Origin: RDXT01 sp033762375
GTDB taxonomy: Bacteria > Bacteroidota > Bacteroidia > J057
Direction: 5' to 3'
Length of the DNA stretch: 64,000 bases
Assembly: GCA_033762375.1 (NCBI GenBank)
Contig: JANRLQ010000026.1
Location: forward strand, 62,001-126,000
Positions within the stretch are counted from its first letter, which is position 1. Every line of letters begins with the position of its first letter. Of the stretch, positions 14,314-23,682 are shown in pieces. A program made the position numbers and the translations under genes. The notes beneath the pieces were generated by a model. It was not told the origin of the DNA. It was given only the letters and a program-made list of their open reading frames with translations, and searched no databases.

Positions 14314-16848
14314 ATGACGGAAAACGATAAGATCATTACCCGGCTGATTGAGGAAGAAATGAAGACAGCCTACATTGATTATTCAATGTCGGTGATCGTC
14401 TCCAGGGCACTGCCGGATGTGCGGGACGGACTCAAGCCGGTGCACCGCCGTGTATTGTATGGCATGTCAGAGCTGGGACTGGCCAGCAATCGTCCCTATA
14501 AAAAATCCGCCCGTATTGTAGGCGAGGTGCTGGGTAAGTTTCACCCGCATGGTGACTCTGCTGTATATGATACGATGGTGCGGATGGCCCAGGACTGGTC
14601 ATTGCGGTATCCGTTAGTAGACGGGCAGGGCAACTTCGGCTCACAAGATGGTGACAACCCCGCAGCCATGCGATACACCGAGGCTCGCCTGCGAAGGGTG
14701 GCCGAGGAGATGCTGGAGGACCTCGAAAAAGATACCGTAGATTTTCGGAACAACTTCGACGACTCGCTCACAGAACCCTCTGTATTGCCTGCTAAAATCC
14801 CCAACCTGCTCGTCAACGGAGCCAGCGGGATTGCGGTAGGGATGGCTACCAATATGCCCCCGCACAACCTCGGAGAGGTGGTGGAGGCTATTGTCGCCTA
14901 TATAGATGACCGCTCCATTGAGGTGGACGGCCTGATGCAGCACATCAAAGGCCCTGACTTCCCCACCGGGGGTATCATTCAGGGGGTTGAGGGTATTCAG
15001 CAGGCATTTGCGACCGGACGTGGCCGTGTCGTGATACGGGCTCGTGCAGAGATCATCGGTGACCAGCATAGTGAGCAGATCATCATTCATGATGTCCCCT
15101 ATCAGGTCAACAAGGCTACGACCATCGAAAAAATCGGGCAGCTGGTAGATGAGAAAAAACTCGAAGGCATTGAGGATGTCCGGGATGAATCTACTAAGGA
15201 TGTCCGGATTGTTATTGACCTCAAGCGGGATGCCAATGCCAAGGTAGTGCTGAACAAACTCTATCAGCTCACCCCGCTTCAGACATCCTTCAGCATCAAC
15301 AACGTAGCCCTCGTAAACGGTCGGCCCCACACCCTCAACCTCAAGGACATGATCCGCCACTACGTGGATCACCGCCACGAGGTCGTCGTGCGCCGCACCC
15401 GGTACGAGCTTGCGGAGGCACGCAAGCGGGCCCATATCCTGGAAGGGCTGCTGATCGCCCTCGATCACCTGGATGAAGTCATCAACCTGATCCGCAACTC
15501 CCGGACGGCCGACGAGGCCCGTGATGGCCTCATGACCCGGTTTGGACTCTCGGAGATCCAGGCCAAGGCCATCCTTGACCTCCGCCTCCAGCGCCTCACC
15601 GGCCTTGAGCGCGAGAATATCCAAAACCAATACCGGGAGATCATGGCCCGGATTGAGTACCTGGAGTCTATCCTCAATGACGAAGTCCTCCGGATGTCTA
15701 TCATCAAGCAGGAGCTCCTGGAGGTACGGGACAAATACGGGGATCCACGCCGCACGGAAATCACCTATGCTGAGGGTGAGATCCGGATGGAAGACATCAT
15801 CGCCAATGAAGATATGGTGATCACGATCACCAACCAAGGGTATATCAAACGCACCAAAGCCAGCGAATACCAGGCACAGGGGCGCGGGGGTACAGGCGCA
15901 CGGGGGGTCGGACGCAAGGATACAGACTTTGTCGAGCACCTCTTCACGGCACATGCCCATAATGTACTGTTGTTTTTCACAGAGCATGGGCGCTGTTACT
16001 GGCTCAGGGTGTATGAGGTGCCGGAAGGCGACCGCACCCACCGGGGCCGGGCCATTCAGAACCTGATTCAGATCGAGCGGGAAGACAGCGTGAAAGCATT
16101 TGTGACGCTTGAAGGATTTGATGATGAGGACTTTGTGAGCAAACACTCTATCATCATGGCTACCCGGCGCGGCCTGGTCAAGAAGACACCCCTTGAGGAC
16201 TATAGCCGTCCCAGAGCCAGTGGTATCATCGCGATCAATATCAATACAGGAGACGAACTCATAGAAGCCCGCCTTACCAATGGAGACAGTGAGATCGTAC
16301 TGGCAGCCAGCTCTGGATATGCTGTCCGGTTTCATGAAGACAAAGTCCGGGACATGGGCCGTACGGCCACAGGGGTGAGAGGTATCACCCTGCAAGATGA
16401 GCAGGATGCTGTGATCGGCATGGTGGTCGTCGCACACGAAAACCAAAACCTCCTCGTAGTCTCTGAAAAAGGGTATGGCAAACAATCCCCGATCTCTGAG
16501 TATCGTCTCACCAACCGGGGCGGAAAAGGTGTAAAAACCATCAATATCTCCCCCAAAACCGGCAAACTGGTGGCCATCAAACAATTTGAAGGCAAGGAGG
16601 ATGAGGGCCTGATGATCGCGACCCGCTGGGGTATGACGATCCGCATGCGGGCTGCCGACATATCTCTGCTGGGGCGCAATACCCAGGGGGTACGTCTTAT
16701 CAAACTCCGGGAGGGTGATGGGATCGCGTCAGTGGCCTACATCATGGAGCAGGAAGCAGATGAAAATACGGCTGATCTGACAGACATCGTGGCCCCTAAT
16801 GGACAGGCACATGACCCGGCTGAAAATGCTGATGAGACTTTTATGTAA
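14314..16848 (+). CDS. gyrA: DNA gyrase subunit A
   Basis: The protein has 844 residues from the ATG at 14314, normal for GyrA. It cuts and rejoins DNA as part of the A2B2 enzyme that introduces negative supercoils. The catalytic Tyr is Y121 in MRYTEARL. The quinolone-determining region reads HPHGDSAVYDTMVRMAQ, with Ser and Asp at the positions equivalent to E. coli 83 and 87, that is, the wild-type susceptible form. The C-terminal half holds the beta-pinwheel blades (e.g. VITITNQGYIKRTKASEY); the GyrA box appears as QGRGGTG instead of QRRGGKG, and a second NRGGKG motif follows later. The acidic tail is usual. A TPR protein gene follows 71 bases downstream. Confidence 0.96.
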   Translation: MTENDKIITRLIEEEMKTAYIDYSMSVIVSRALPDVRDGLKPVHRRVLYGMSELGLASNRPYKKSARIVGEVLGKFHPHGDSAVYDTMVRMAQDWSLRYPLVDGQGNFGSQDGDNPAAMRYTEARLRRVAEEMLEDLEKDTVDFRNNFDDSLTEPSVLPAKIPNLLVNGASGIAVGMATNMPPHNLGEVVEAIVAYIDDRSIEVDGLMQHIKGPDFPTGGIIQGVEGIQQAFATGRGRVVIRARAEIIGDQHSEQIIIHDVPYQVNKATTIEKIGQLVDEKKLEGIEDVRDESTKDVRIVIDLKRDANAKVVLNKLYQLTPLQTSFSINNVALVNGRPHTLNLKDMIRHYVDHRHEVVVRRTRYELAEARKRAHILEGLLIALDHLDEVINLIRNSRTADEARDGLMTRFGLSEIQAKAILDLRLQRLTGLERENIQNQYREIMARIEYLESILNDEVLRMSIIKQELLEVRDKYGDPRRTEITYAEGEIRMEDIIANEDMVITITNQGYIKRTKASEYQAQGRGGTGARGVGRKDTDFVEHLFTAHAHNVLLFFTEHGRCYWLRVYEVPEGDRTHRGRAIQNLIQIEREDSVKAFVTLEGFDDEDFVSKHSIIMATRRGLVKKTPLEDYSRPRASGIIAININTGDELIEARLTNGDSEIVLAASSGYAVRFHEDKVRDMGRTATGVRGITLQDEQDAVIGMVVVAHENQNLLVVSEKGYGKQSPISEYRLTNRGGKGVKTINISPKTGKLVAIKQFEGKEDEGLMIATRWGMTIRMRAADISLLGRNTQGVRLIKLREGDGIASVAYIMEQEADENTADLTDIVAPNGQAHDPAENADETFM

Positions 16849-16919
16849 AAACTCCGTCTTACTTATCTCTTATCTGGCTCCCATAAGCCTCACTCCCACT
16901 GACTCAAATCCATTTTCCA

Positions 16920-18143
16920 ATGAGACATCTAGCATTCACACTGGTTCTGGTCCTCACCGCTGTACTGCCAGTTGCTGCCCAAACTTCTAAAGTCACCACC
17001 GGCGTCCTGCTGTATCAGCAGCAGAGTTATGCTGAAGCGATTGCTAAACTCGAAGAGGGAATAGCAGACCCATCTCTCCTCAAGCCTAAAGTACTCGCCA
17101 AAGCGCAGTATCACCTGGCTATGTCCTACTTCCGGGCAGCCAATGACAGTGCCCTCTCTGCACAGTTTCCTGGTGCTGCTCTTAAAGCCAAAGAAAATCT
17201 CGAAAAAGCCCTGAAAGATCCGGAAAGTGGCGCTGCCTGGACCAAACAAGCGACCCTGGACAATGCGACCCAGGGTATCAGCCGCACCCTGCTCAATGAG
17301 GGCCTGACAATTTTTAACGATGGCAAAGATCAGGAAGCCCTGCAACTGCTCCAGGCTGCTGCCAATCTGGAGCCGGACTACTTCCTCACCCAGCGTATGC
17401 TCGGTGCTGCTTATATCCAGGTCAAGGACACAGCTAAAGGTGCTGCTTCACTCGAGGAGGCCCTCAACGTGTACAAAAAACGCTATGTCGGTGACGCTCC
17501 TGGCATCGCAGAGCTCAAGACAGGCCTCGAATACAAGCAGGACTCAGGCCAGGTAAGTTATGTGGTACGCCAGCTCGCGGTTATCTACAATGCGCAGAAA
17601 GAACCCAGAAAAGCACTCGCGATCCTGGAAGAAGGCTACAAAATCAGCCCTAAAGACAAGGAAATCCAACTCGTGGAGCTGAGCATCTACCAGCAGAATC
17701 CTGAACTCTTCAGCGATGCGGTCACAAAGTTTGAAGCGGCTATTGCTTCCAACCCTAAAGATGAGCGCCTCAAAATGGCTTTTGCCTCTATGCTGGAGCG
17801 CAACAACCGCAAGGAAGACGCCATAAAGCTGTATCAGGAGGTCTATGACCAAAACCCCAACAGCCTCGAAGCCAACTACGGCCTGGGTGCTTCCTATGTC
17901 AACCAGGCAGCGGCCCTCAGCGAAATCAAAATGAAGGAGCGCAATGAGACCAAAATCGAAGAACTTGATGCCCAGATTCTTGTGCTCCTGGAGAAGGCCT
18001 ATCCTTTTATCAAAAAACTCCATGAACTCCAGCCTACCGAGCGTGAGTGGCTGAGCCAGCTTGTGTCTATCGCTGGCAACCTCAACAAGATGGATGAGAT
18101 GGAAGCTTATGGCAAAAAACTGGGCGAAATGAACCGCCCATAA
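16920..18143 (+). CDS. Periplasmic TPR-repeat protein
   Basis: A 407-residue protein with a signal peptide (MRHLAFTLVLVLTAVLPVAAQ). Nearly the whole mature chain is tetratricopeptide helices: LLYQQQSYAEAIAKLEEGI (about 31-49), KDQEALQLLQAAANLEPDYF, AYIQVKDTAKGAASLEEAL, EPRKALAILEEGYKISPKDK, and KEDAIKLYQEVYDQNPNSLE near 300. Such proteins serve as scaffolds in the periplasm. It may be cotranscribed with gyrA (71-base gap, no terminator between) and ends at a good terminator. Confidence 0.8.
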   Translation: MRHLAFTLVLVLTAVLPVAAQTSKVTTGVLLYQQQSYAEAIAKLEEGIADPSLLKPKVLAKAQYHLAMSYFRAANDSALSAQFPGAALKAKENLEKALKDPESGAAWTKQATLDNATQGISRTLLNEGLTIFNDGKDQEALQLLQAAANLEPDYFLTQRMLGAAYIQVKDTAKGAASLEEALNVYKKRYVGDAPGIAELKTGLEYKQDSGQVSYVVRQLAVIYNAQKEPRKALAILEEGYKISPKDKEIQLVELSIYQQNPELFSDAVTKFEAAIASNPKDERLKMAFASMLERNNRKEDAIKLYQEVYDQNPNSLEANYGLGASYVNQAAALSEIKMKERNETKIEELDAQILVLLEKAYPFIKKLHELQPTEREWLSQLVSIAGNLNKMDEMEAYGKKLGEMNRP

Positions 18144-18165
18144 TTCCATCCCTATATCATGACAC

Positions 18166-18193
18166 GTCCCCGCAGTCCCCGGATTGCGGGGAC
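18166..18193 (+). terminator. Rho-independent terminator
   Basis: A 9-bp stem (GTCCCCGCA 18166-18174 with its complement 18185-18193), 10-base loop, then TTTTGTT. It ends the TPR gene, and perhaps the gyrA transcript. Confidence 0.75.
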
Positions 18194-18198
18194 TTTTG

Positions 18199-18672
18199 TT
18201 AGGCGATATGGGTAGCCCTGATATAGTCCAGCAGCTGATAACAGCTCCGGTACAACATGTCGTACACCACCTCAAAGTCCTGCATCGTACCCCGGTAGGG
18301 ATCCGGGACATCGGCATCGGGTGCTTCAGGATCAAAGTGGCGCATGAGTACAATCTGGGCAGTAGTTTCTCCGGGAAACATATGGGTAATATCCGCCAGA
18401 TTGCTCTGATCCATCGGGATGAGATACGTAGCGGTTGTCATGTCTGTCCGGCGGAGCTTGCGGGCACGGCTGGGCAGGTCTATCCCATGCCGGGCCGCGA
18501 CCTGGCGAGAGCGGACGTCAGCTTTTTCGCCCGTGTGCCAGTCGCCCGTACCGCAGGAGTCCACCGTGATATGATCCTGTAACCCGGCCTCACGGATCAG
18601 GTGCAGCATAATGCCCTCCGCCAGCGGAGATCGGCAGATATTGCCTAAACAAACGAACAGAATATGAACCAT
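18199..18672 (-). CDS. Low-molecular-weight protein tyrosine phosphatase
   Basis: A 157-residue cytosolic phosphatase. The phosphate-binding loop VCLGNICRS (residues 7-15) carries the nucleophile Cys8 and Arg14. The general acid Asp is in the late VPDPYRGT motif. This matches the complete family (about 155 residues). Bacterial members dephosphorylate tyrosine kinases of polysaccharide export or stress proteins; no such partner lies nearby. It is monocistronic and converges on the TPR gene. Confidence 0.92.
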   Translation of the reverse strand: MVHILFVCLGNICRSPLAEGIMLHLIREAGLQDHITVDSCGTGDWHTGEKADVRSRQVAARHGIDLPSRARKLRRTDMTTATYLIPMDQSNLADITHMFPGETTAQIVLMRHFDPEAPDADVPDPYRGTMQDFEVVYDMLYRSCYQLLDYIRATHIA

Positions 18673-18734
18673 AAGCCCGGAAGTGGAAATATTTCTGACA
18701 AATCAATCAGAAAAACAGACAACAGAAAAAAACA

Positions 18735-18774
18735 AGACGGAGCAAAGGTCAGCCCAGGCCCCTTCGCTCCGTCT
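18735..18774 (-). terminator. Intrinsic terminator of the amidohydrolase operon
   Basis: A 9-bp stem (AGACGGAGC 18735-18743 with its complement 18766-18774) is extended inside by four more pairs after a mismatch. On the minus strand it is followed by TTGTTTTTTTCTG. It lies 30 bases after the last amidohydrolase stop. Confidence 0.8.
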
Positions 18775-18803
18775 GTATCGTATCAGCCAGGCTGATGTCA
18801 GGT

Positions 18804-20096
18804 CTATTTTTTTACACCGGGTGTCCGCTCCAGAAACTCATCATATAGCTGGGTCTGACGCGTCTCCATCGGAATCTGGTACCCGTCAATAAATACTTGT
18901 ATGATCTGGGTCCGGGTTTCAAAAGGATCACCGTCCGCCACAAACAGGGTGGCACGTTTGCCTACCTCCAGCGACCCGAGTTGATCCGCCACCCCCAGTA
19001 TCTGGGCTGGCACCAGGGTTACGGCCCGGAGGGCCTGCTCACGTCCCATCCCATAGGCAGCAGCAAATCCTGCATTGAAGGGCAGGTTGCGGGTGTTTTC
19101 GGCGCCATTGGTGCGGAGTGCCACGGTGACACCTGCTTTTTGCATCAGGCCGGGATTGGCGTAAGGGCGGTCGTAGCGGTCATTGTCCCGTGTCGGCATG
19201 GCCAGCATGGGTCCCGTGATGACCGGGATATTGGCCGCAGCCAGTTTGTCCGCGACCCGCCAGCCTTCGGCGACTCCCGTAAACACAGCTTTTACCCGGC
19301 GGTCCTTCACCCATTGGATAGCAGAAAGAATGTCCTCCGCAGTATTAACTTCGATCAGCAGGGTAGCAGTCCCGCGCACGACGGGCATAAGTGCCTGCAT
19401 CTCAGGATAATACGCTGGCGCAGCCCCTTTCCCGGCCTGGTGCATCGAATCAATACGGGCATAAGCGATGGCTTTTTCCCAGGTTTCATTCAGCTTTTTC
19501 AGCCTTTTTTCTGTTTCTTTTTTCTGCTCCTCCTCACTCATGTTCCGGAACCGCCCGGACAACGCTGTCGAAGGAAAGTTCATGACAACTCCGCTAAAGC
19601 CTGCATACATCTGATCTGGCGTGTAGCCAAAGAGATGGATCAGGGCCGCAGTCCCCGGAAATACCCCTCCCTGGGGCACCGCAAGCACCGTAGTGACACC
19701 TGCGACCCGCGTTACCGGGATCTGGACCGAGTTGGGATTGACTGCCGTCAGCGCCTGCATATGTGGCACCACGTCACCGATCTCGGCATAGTCCACCGTG
19801 ACATCCACCGCACTGATCTCTTGCAGGCCCACACGGCTGCCGCCATCTATCATGCCGGGATAGATTGTTTTGCCTGTGCAGTCAATCACTTCAGCCCCGT
19901 CAGGCACGACAACATTAGCGCCGAGTGCGGCTATTTTTCCGTCCCGGATCAGGAGCGTACCTTTTTGGGTGCCTTGTGATACCGTCTCCAGCGTCGCATT
20001 TGTGAGCGCAAATACACCTGTCCGGGCTTTGGGCATCTGCCCTGCCAGCGACACTGCTCCGAGCAGGATCAGGCTGGCGATGACAATACGTTTCAT
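18804..20096 (-). CDS. Secreted amidohydrolase-like protein lacking metal ligands
   Basis: The protein has 430 residues from the ATG at 20096, with a signal peptide (MKRIVIASLILLGAVSLAGQ). The fold is that of imidazolonepropionase-like amidohydrolases: small beta domain (GTLLIRDGKIAALGANVVVP), barrel, and closing GSLEVGKRATLFVADGDPFE. At the metal site, however, the usual IDxHxH reads YPGMIDGGSRVG, the barrel His strand reads LLIEVNTAED, and the late Asp motif reads LRTNGAEN. All expected ligands are thus replaced, indicating a non-catalytic or differently acting protein. It is third in an operon, 21 bases after the intact paralogue. Confidence 0.75.
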   Translation of the reverse strand: MKRIVIASLILLGAVSLAGQMPKARTGVFALTNATLETVSQGTQKGTLLIRDGKIAALGANVVVPDGAEVIDCTGKTIYPGMIDGGSRVGLQEISAVDVTVDYAEIGDVVPHMQALTAVNPNSVQIPVTRVAGVTTVLAVPQGGVFPGTAALIHLFGYTPDQMYAGFSGVVMNFPSTALSGRFRNMSEEEQKKETEKRLKKLNETWEKAIAYARIDSMHQAGKGAAPAYYPEMQALMPVVRGTATLLIEVNTAEDILSAIQWVKDRRVKAVFTGVAEGWRVADKLAAANIPVITGPMLAMPTRDNDRYDRPYANPGLMQKAGVTVALRTNGAENTRNLPFNAGFAAAYGMGREQALRAVTLVPAQILGVADQLGSLEVGKRATLFVADGDPFETRTQIIQVFIDGYQIPMETRQTQLYDEFLERTPGVKK

Positions 20097-20117
20097 AATG
20101 TTGGGGGTAAACATAGG

Positions 20118-21482
20118 TTATTGCTCCTCCAGCAGGGCTTCAGTACCATCCATACAATGGTCAAAGTCTTCTTCCTGCCACAGGATGGGTTTGATTTTTT
20201 CAGTGGGGTCCACGTACAGCCGCATGTCGGCGGGGTCACGGCTGATGTCAAACCGCACGATCCCATCCACGATGGTCATCTGCGGGATGGCATATACAGA
20301 GAGGGGGTGCTGGTTAAAAATCGCGATATCCCCTTCCTTCCCGACCTCCAGAGAACCCACCCGGTCGCTGATCCCCAGCTGAATAGCGGGGTTGAGGGTG
20401 ATGAGTTTCAGGGCTTCTTCGTCTGTCAGCCCCCCATAACGCTGGGTTTTGGCGGCTTCGTGGTAGAGGTGACGGATCAGTTCCTCAGAATCCGAGTTGA
20501 TCGAGGTAATGACCCCGTTGCGGGTGAGAATGGCGGCATTGTATGCCGTGGAGTAGTACACCTCAAATTTATACGACCACCAGTCAGCAAATACAGACGC
20601 ATAAGAGCCGCTGGCTGCGAGCTCAGGCGCTACCTTAAATCCCTCATTGACATGCTGAAAGGTAACCGGCTTGATCCCAAACTCCTGACATACCTTATTG
20701 AGCATATATATCTCATCTGCGCGGTAGGAGTGACAGTGTACCAGGATTTCGCCCCGCAGGATGGCGGCCAGGGTCTCCATGCGCAGGTCATACGCAGGCG
20801 GCGCGATATTGGGCTGGGTTTTGACTGCTGCACGGTATTTTTTCCAGGCTTCATCGTACGCACGCGCCTCCATAAATCCCCTGCGAAATACCATCTCAAC
20901 CCCCATGCGGGTACGGGGAGAGATGTTACGTCCGATCCCGTGTACCCGGATCGGGTTTTCACCCAGCGCAAACTTGATCGTGCGGGGAGCACCCTCCATC
21001 TTCAGGTCCTCCGGGTCTGTGAGTCCCCAGCGGTGTTTGAGGGTTTCACTCTGGCCACCGATCGCATTGGCAGAGCCGTGCAGGGCATGTGAGATCGTCA
21101 CCCCGCCCGCCAGGGCCCGGTAGATATTGATGTCGTAAGGGTTGATGACATCACCCGTAAATACCTCAGCCGTAATCGGATTGGTGGCTTCATTGACATC
21201 ATCTATCCCCAGATGTGAATGTGCATCAATAATGCCGGGCATGACATATAAGCCCGTCGCGTCCACCACCTGTACCCCCTGAGGGGCCTTCAGTTCTTTG
21301 CCGATCTGGGATATTTTGCCATTCATCACCAGTACATCGGTAGCGGGAAGTACGCCCCGGGTGATCGTCAGAACCGTGCCGTTGCGAATCAGAATATTGC
21401 CTTTGGGGGCTTGAGCCCGTGTGCCTGCTGTACTCCATACACCGGCACACAGGATGATACTATATAAAAAGATGCGGTACAT
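20118..21482 (-). CDS. Secreted metal-dependent amidohydrolase
   Basis: The protein has 454 residues from the ATG at 21482, two bases past the upstream stop. A signal peptide (MYRIFLYSIILCAGVWSTAG) directs export. The catalytic apparatus of imidazolonepropionase-like hydrolases is complete: PGIIDAHSHLG (first metal His pair), ILVHCHSYRADE and TFQHVNEGFK (further His ligands), and TSINSDSEE (Asp). This is the only member of the three-gene operon with an intact site. Substrates in this family include cyclic imides and dipeptides; which applies here is unknown. It probably acts in the periplasm, perhaps in a complex with its degenerate neighbours. Confidence 0.82.
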   Translation of the reverse strand: MYRIFLYSIILCAGVWSTAGTRAQAPKGNILIRNGTVLTITRGVLPATDVLVMNGKISQIGKELKAPQGVQVVDATGLYVMPGIIDAHSHLGIDDVNEATNPITAEVFTGDVINPYDINIYRALAGGVTISHALHGSANAIGGQSETLKHRWGLTDPEDLKMEGAPRTIKFALGENPIRVHGIGRNISPRTRMGVEMVFRRGFMEARAYDEAWKKYRAAVKTQPNIAPPAYDLRMETLAAILRGEILVHCHSYRADEIYMLNKVCQEFGIKPVTFQHVNEGFKVAPELAASGSYASVFADWWSYKFEVYYSTAYNAAILTRNGVITSINSDSEELIRHLYHEAAKTQRYGGLTDEEALKLITLNPAIQLGISDRVGSLEVGKEGDIAIFNQHPLSVYAIPQMTIVDGIVRFDISRDPADMRLYVDPTEKIKPILWQEEDFDHCMDGTEALLEEQ

Positions 21483-21484
21483 GA

Positions 21485-23200
21485 TCAATCAGGTTTAGCA
21501 GTTCGGGTACCTTCGAGCGGAAATGTGCCAAAAGAAGCGACACTGAGTGTGCCGGTCATGGTGTCCCCCGAGAGGGTCACTTCTACAGTAATAGGGAGCT
21601 GTTGCCCGTCCGCATTGACAGAGAAGGTCAGGGTCAGGACATTACCATTCAGGGATACAGACTCAATAGAAGTAGGACTGTCGGCCTGGTCATTGTCAAA
21701 GGTGCCTGACAGGGTGCCATTTTTGTCCTCAATCACAATTGTACCGCCGCTGCTGCCCTGGGGTGTCTCGGTGGTGTAGGACCAGGTACCCACTGCCGAA
21801 ACACTGGCACTGCCTGTATCTGCTGCGGCGCCGGACTTAGGATTTTTAGCCGTCGCTTCGTACATAAACATGTCCCCTTCGACCATGACAAACCGTACCT
21901 GGGCTTCCTTGGTAAAAAAGGGCTTATCCGTAATCACCAGATTGGCCATTTTTCCTTTTTCTACCGTGCCGACTGCTTGTGATATACCCAGCATGGCAGC
22001 GGGATTGGTGGTCAGGGCAGCCAGGGCCTGGTCTTCGGAGAGGCCGTGCTCGATCATGAGCAGCAGGTTGGTCCTGAAGTCTTTGTCTTTGAGTTTCAGG
22101 GTAGAAAACCCAAACGGGATCCCTGCTTTGGCAAAGGCCGCAGCTTGCTGGTACAGAGAGGTTCGTGCCTCCGCCTGGCGTTTTTCAAGAGCAGCTTTTT
22201 CTTGTGCGGCGGCAGAGAGGCTATCCGCACCATTGCTGACAGGTTTAGGCCGCTCCGGTAAATCCAGCGAGAGGTACACCGGAATATTACCTGCCTTGAT
22301 ATCGGGGATTACGGATGTACCGTGTACCAGTTCCGTCAGGACCAGCCGGAATCCCAGCTCGCGCTGGAGCGTCATGATCCGGTAAGGGTCCAGGGGCTGA
22401 TCTGCCCGGAAGTACACCGCCTGAGACTTGTCGGCCAGGGGGTACAGGGCACGCACGGTATGCTCATAGGCAGGCCGGGCCATCCCGACGGGGTTAGAAG
22501 CATAGTTTTTTTCATGGGTATGCCCCAGCTCAGCCTGCCGGTACAGGGTGCGCCACATGGCCATAACTCCCATGGTAGTATTGGGGTATACCCGGCGGGC
22601 AGGTGCGAGTTGGCTGAAGGCCCCCACAGGTGTTTTGTACAGCATCGCATCATCATCCTTACCAGAGAGCAACACCAGTGCCGTGCTCCCAGGCAGCATA
22701 TTGCCCCTCGGCGCGACATGGGCCAGCGTAAAACCAAGCTGGCGCATGGTCTCAATGCTTTTGTCATCTGTCTTGAGTACCTCTGCGACCGTGCGCTCAG
22801 GCTGGATGCCCGCTACCTGATGGGGCGGATTACCAGGATCTGACACACGGGGGGCGCTGCCGGACTCGTCTTCTTTAGGACGAGGAATGCCTGTATGTGA
22901 CATCCCTTCAATAAATCCTGCATACACATACATGGAGTCTGCAGCAATACGGCTGGCTTCGCCGGGCACAGCTATGCCCTTGCCTATGTCCACAATCAGG
23001 CCATCCCGGACGATGATCGTCACATCTTCCAGTTTGCGTCCCGGTGCCGGGATTACCGTCACGTGTTCCAGGGCATAGACACGGGAGACAGGGGGCAGGG
23101 GGCGGCTCTCCTGTGCCAGGGCCGGGGCCAGGCCCAGACCATACAGAAACACGGGTATCCGCAGGCCCTGGCAGAACGTGCGTAACAATTTATACATCAT
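21485..23200 (-). CDS. Secreted amidohydrolase-like protein with extra C-terminal beta domain; metal ligands lost
   Basis: A 571-residue protein with a signal peptide ending APALAQ. Residues about 35-450 follow the amidohydrolase fold (LEDVTIIVRDGLIVDIGKG, then GTVEKGKMANLVITDKPFFT). The HxH site reads YAGFIEGMSHTG, with the first His missing, and the later His and Asp strands are not recognisable. An extra domain of about 110 residues follows a Ser/Ala-rich linker (GTWSYTTETPQGSSGGTI, then LSGDTMTGTLSVASFGTFPL); it resembles small lipocalin-like beta domains seen in Bacteroidota lipoproteins. It is the first gene of the operon. Confidence 0.72.
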   Translation of the reverse strand: MMYKLLRTFCQGLRIPVFLYGLGLAPALAQESRPLPPVSRVYALEHVTVIPAPGRKLEDVTIIVRDGLIVDIGKGIAVPGEASRIAADSMYVYAGFIEGMSHTGIPRPKEDESGSAPRVSDPGNPPHQVAGIQPERTVAEVLKTDDKSIETMRQLGFTLAHVAPRGNMLPGSTALVLLSGKDDDAMLYKTPVGAFSQLAPARRVYPNTTMGVMAMWRTLYRQAELGHTHEKNYASNPVGMARPAYEHTVRALYPLADKSQAVYFRADQPLDPYRIMTLQRELGFRLVLTELVHGTSVIPDIKAGNIPVYLSLDLPERPKPVSNGADSLSAAAQEKAALEKRQAEARTSLYQQAAAFAKAGIPFGFSTLKLKDKDFRTNLLLMIEHGLSEDQALAALTTNPAAMLGISQAVGTVEKGKMANLVITDKPFFTKEAQVRFVMVEGDMFMYEATAKNPKSGAAADTGSASVSAVGTWSYTTETPQGSSGGTIVIEDKNGTLSGTFDNDQADSPTSIESVSLNGNVLTLTFSVNADGQQLPITVEVTLSGDTMTGTLSVASFGTFPLEGTRTAKPD

Positions 23201-23314
23201 ACATGCGCTTGGGTAATAAGAAAAGTAAGAACGAGTGCCCCAACATACACAGCCGTGCGCAAACTGGGGCAGCTATTCGATAAAGTTAGTGAAAAATCCT
23301 ACATTCGCACAGTT

Positions 23315-23620
23315 ATGCACCCCTTCACCCTCTATACCCTTGCAGGTGCGCTGCTGCTGGGATCCGGTATCGTCCTGGTACTGACCCGACAAAACGCCAT
23401 CCTGGTGCTGATGGGCATTGAACTGATGCTCAATGCTGCCACTGTCAATTTCACAGGGTTTGCACTGGCAGACCCCGCCCGGATTCAGGGCCAGATGGCG
23501 GCCTTGTTTGTGCTGACCCTGGCTGCGGCTGAGACAGCAGTAGCCCTGGCTATCATTTTGCAGGTCTATAAACGATTCGGGACCGTGCGGATTGACCAAC
23601 TCCGTATGCTGAAGTCGTAA
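23315..23620 (+). CDS. nuoK: NADH-quinone oxidoreductase subunit K (orphan copy)
   Basis: The protein has 101 residues from the ATG at 23315, the normal NuoK size, with three membrane helices. The conserved proton-path glutamates are present: GIELMLNAATVNF in helix 2 and LAAAETAVALAI in helix 3. NuoK belongs to the membrane arm of complex I and is almost always encoded between nuoJ and nuoL. Here no other nuo gene is near: the amidohydrolase operon lies divergently upstream and a carbonic anhydrase gene follows. MnhC/MrpC antiporter subunits are related but normally longer. Confidence 0.85.
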   Translation: MHPFTLYTLAGALLLGSGIVLVLTRQNAILVLMGIELMLNAATVNFTGFALADPARIQGQMAALFVLTLAAAETAVALAIILQVYKRFGTVRIDQLRMLKS

Positions 23621-23682
23621 CCGCTGGCACCTCCGGCAGTTGTTGCTGGTACGATCTGTTATGCCTCATTTTACGCAATTAT

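Noticed and set aside
14641..16584. Very long open frame (about 650 codons) antisense to gyrA
   Set aside because: It lies wholly inside gyrA, has no protein similarity that I recognise, and is explained by GC-rich codon bias on the sense strand.
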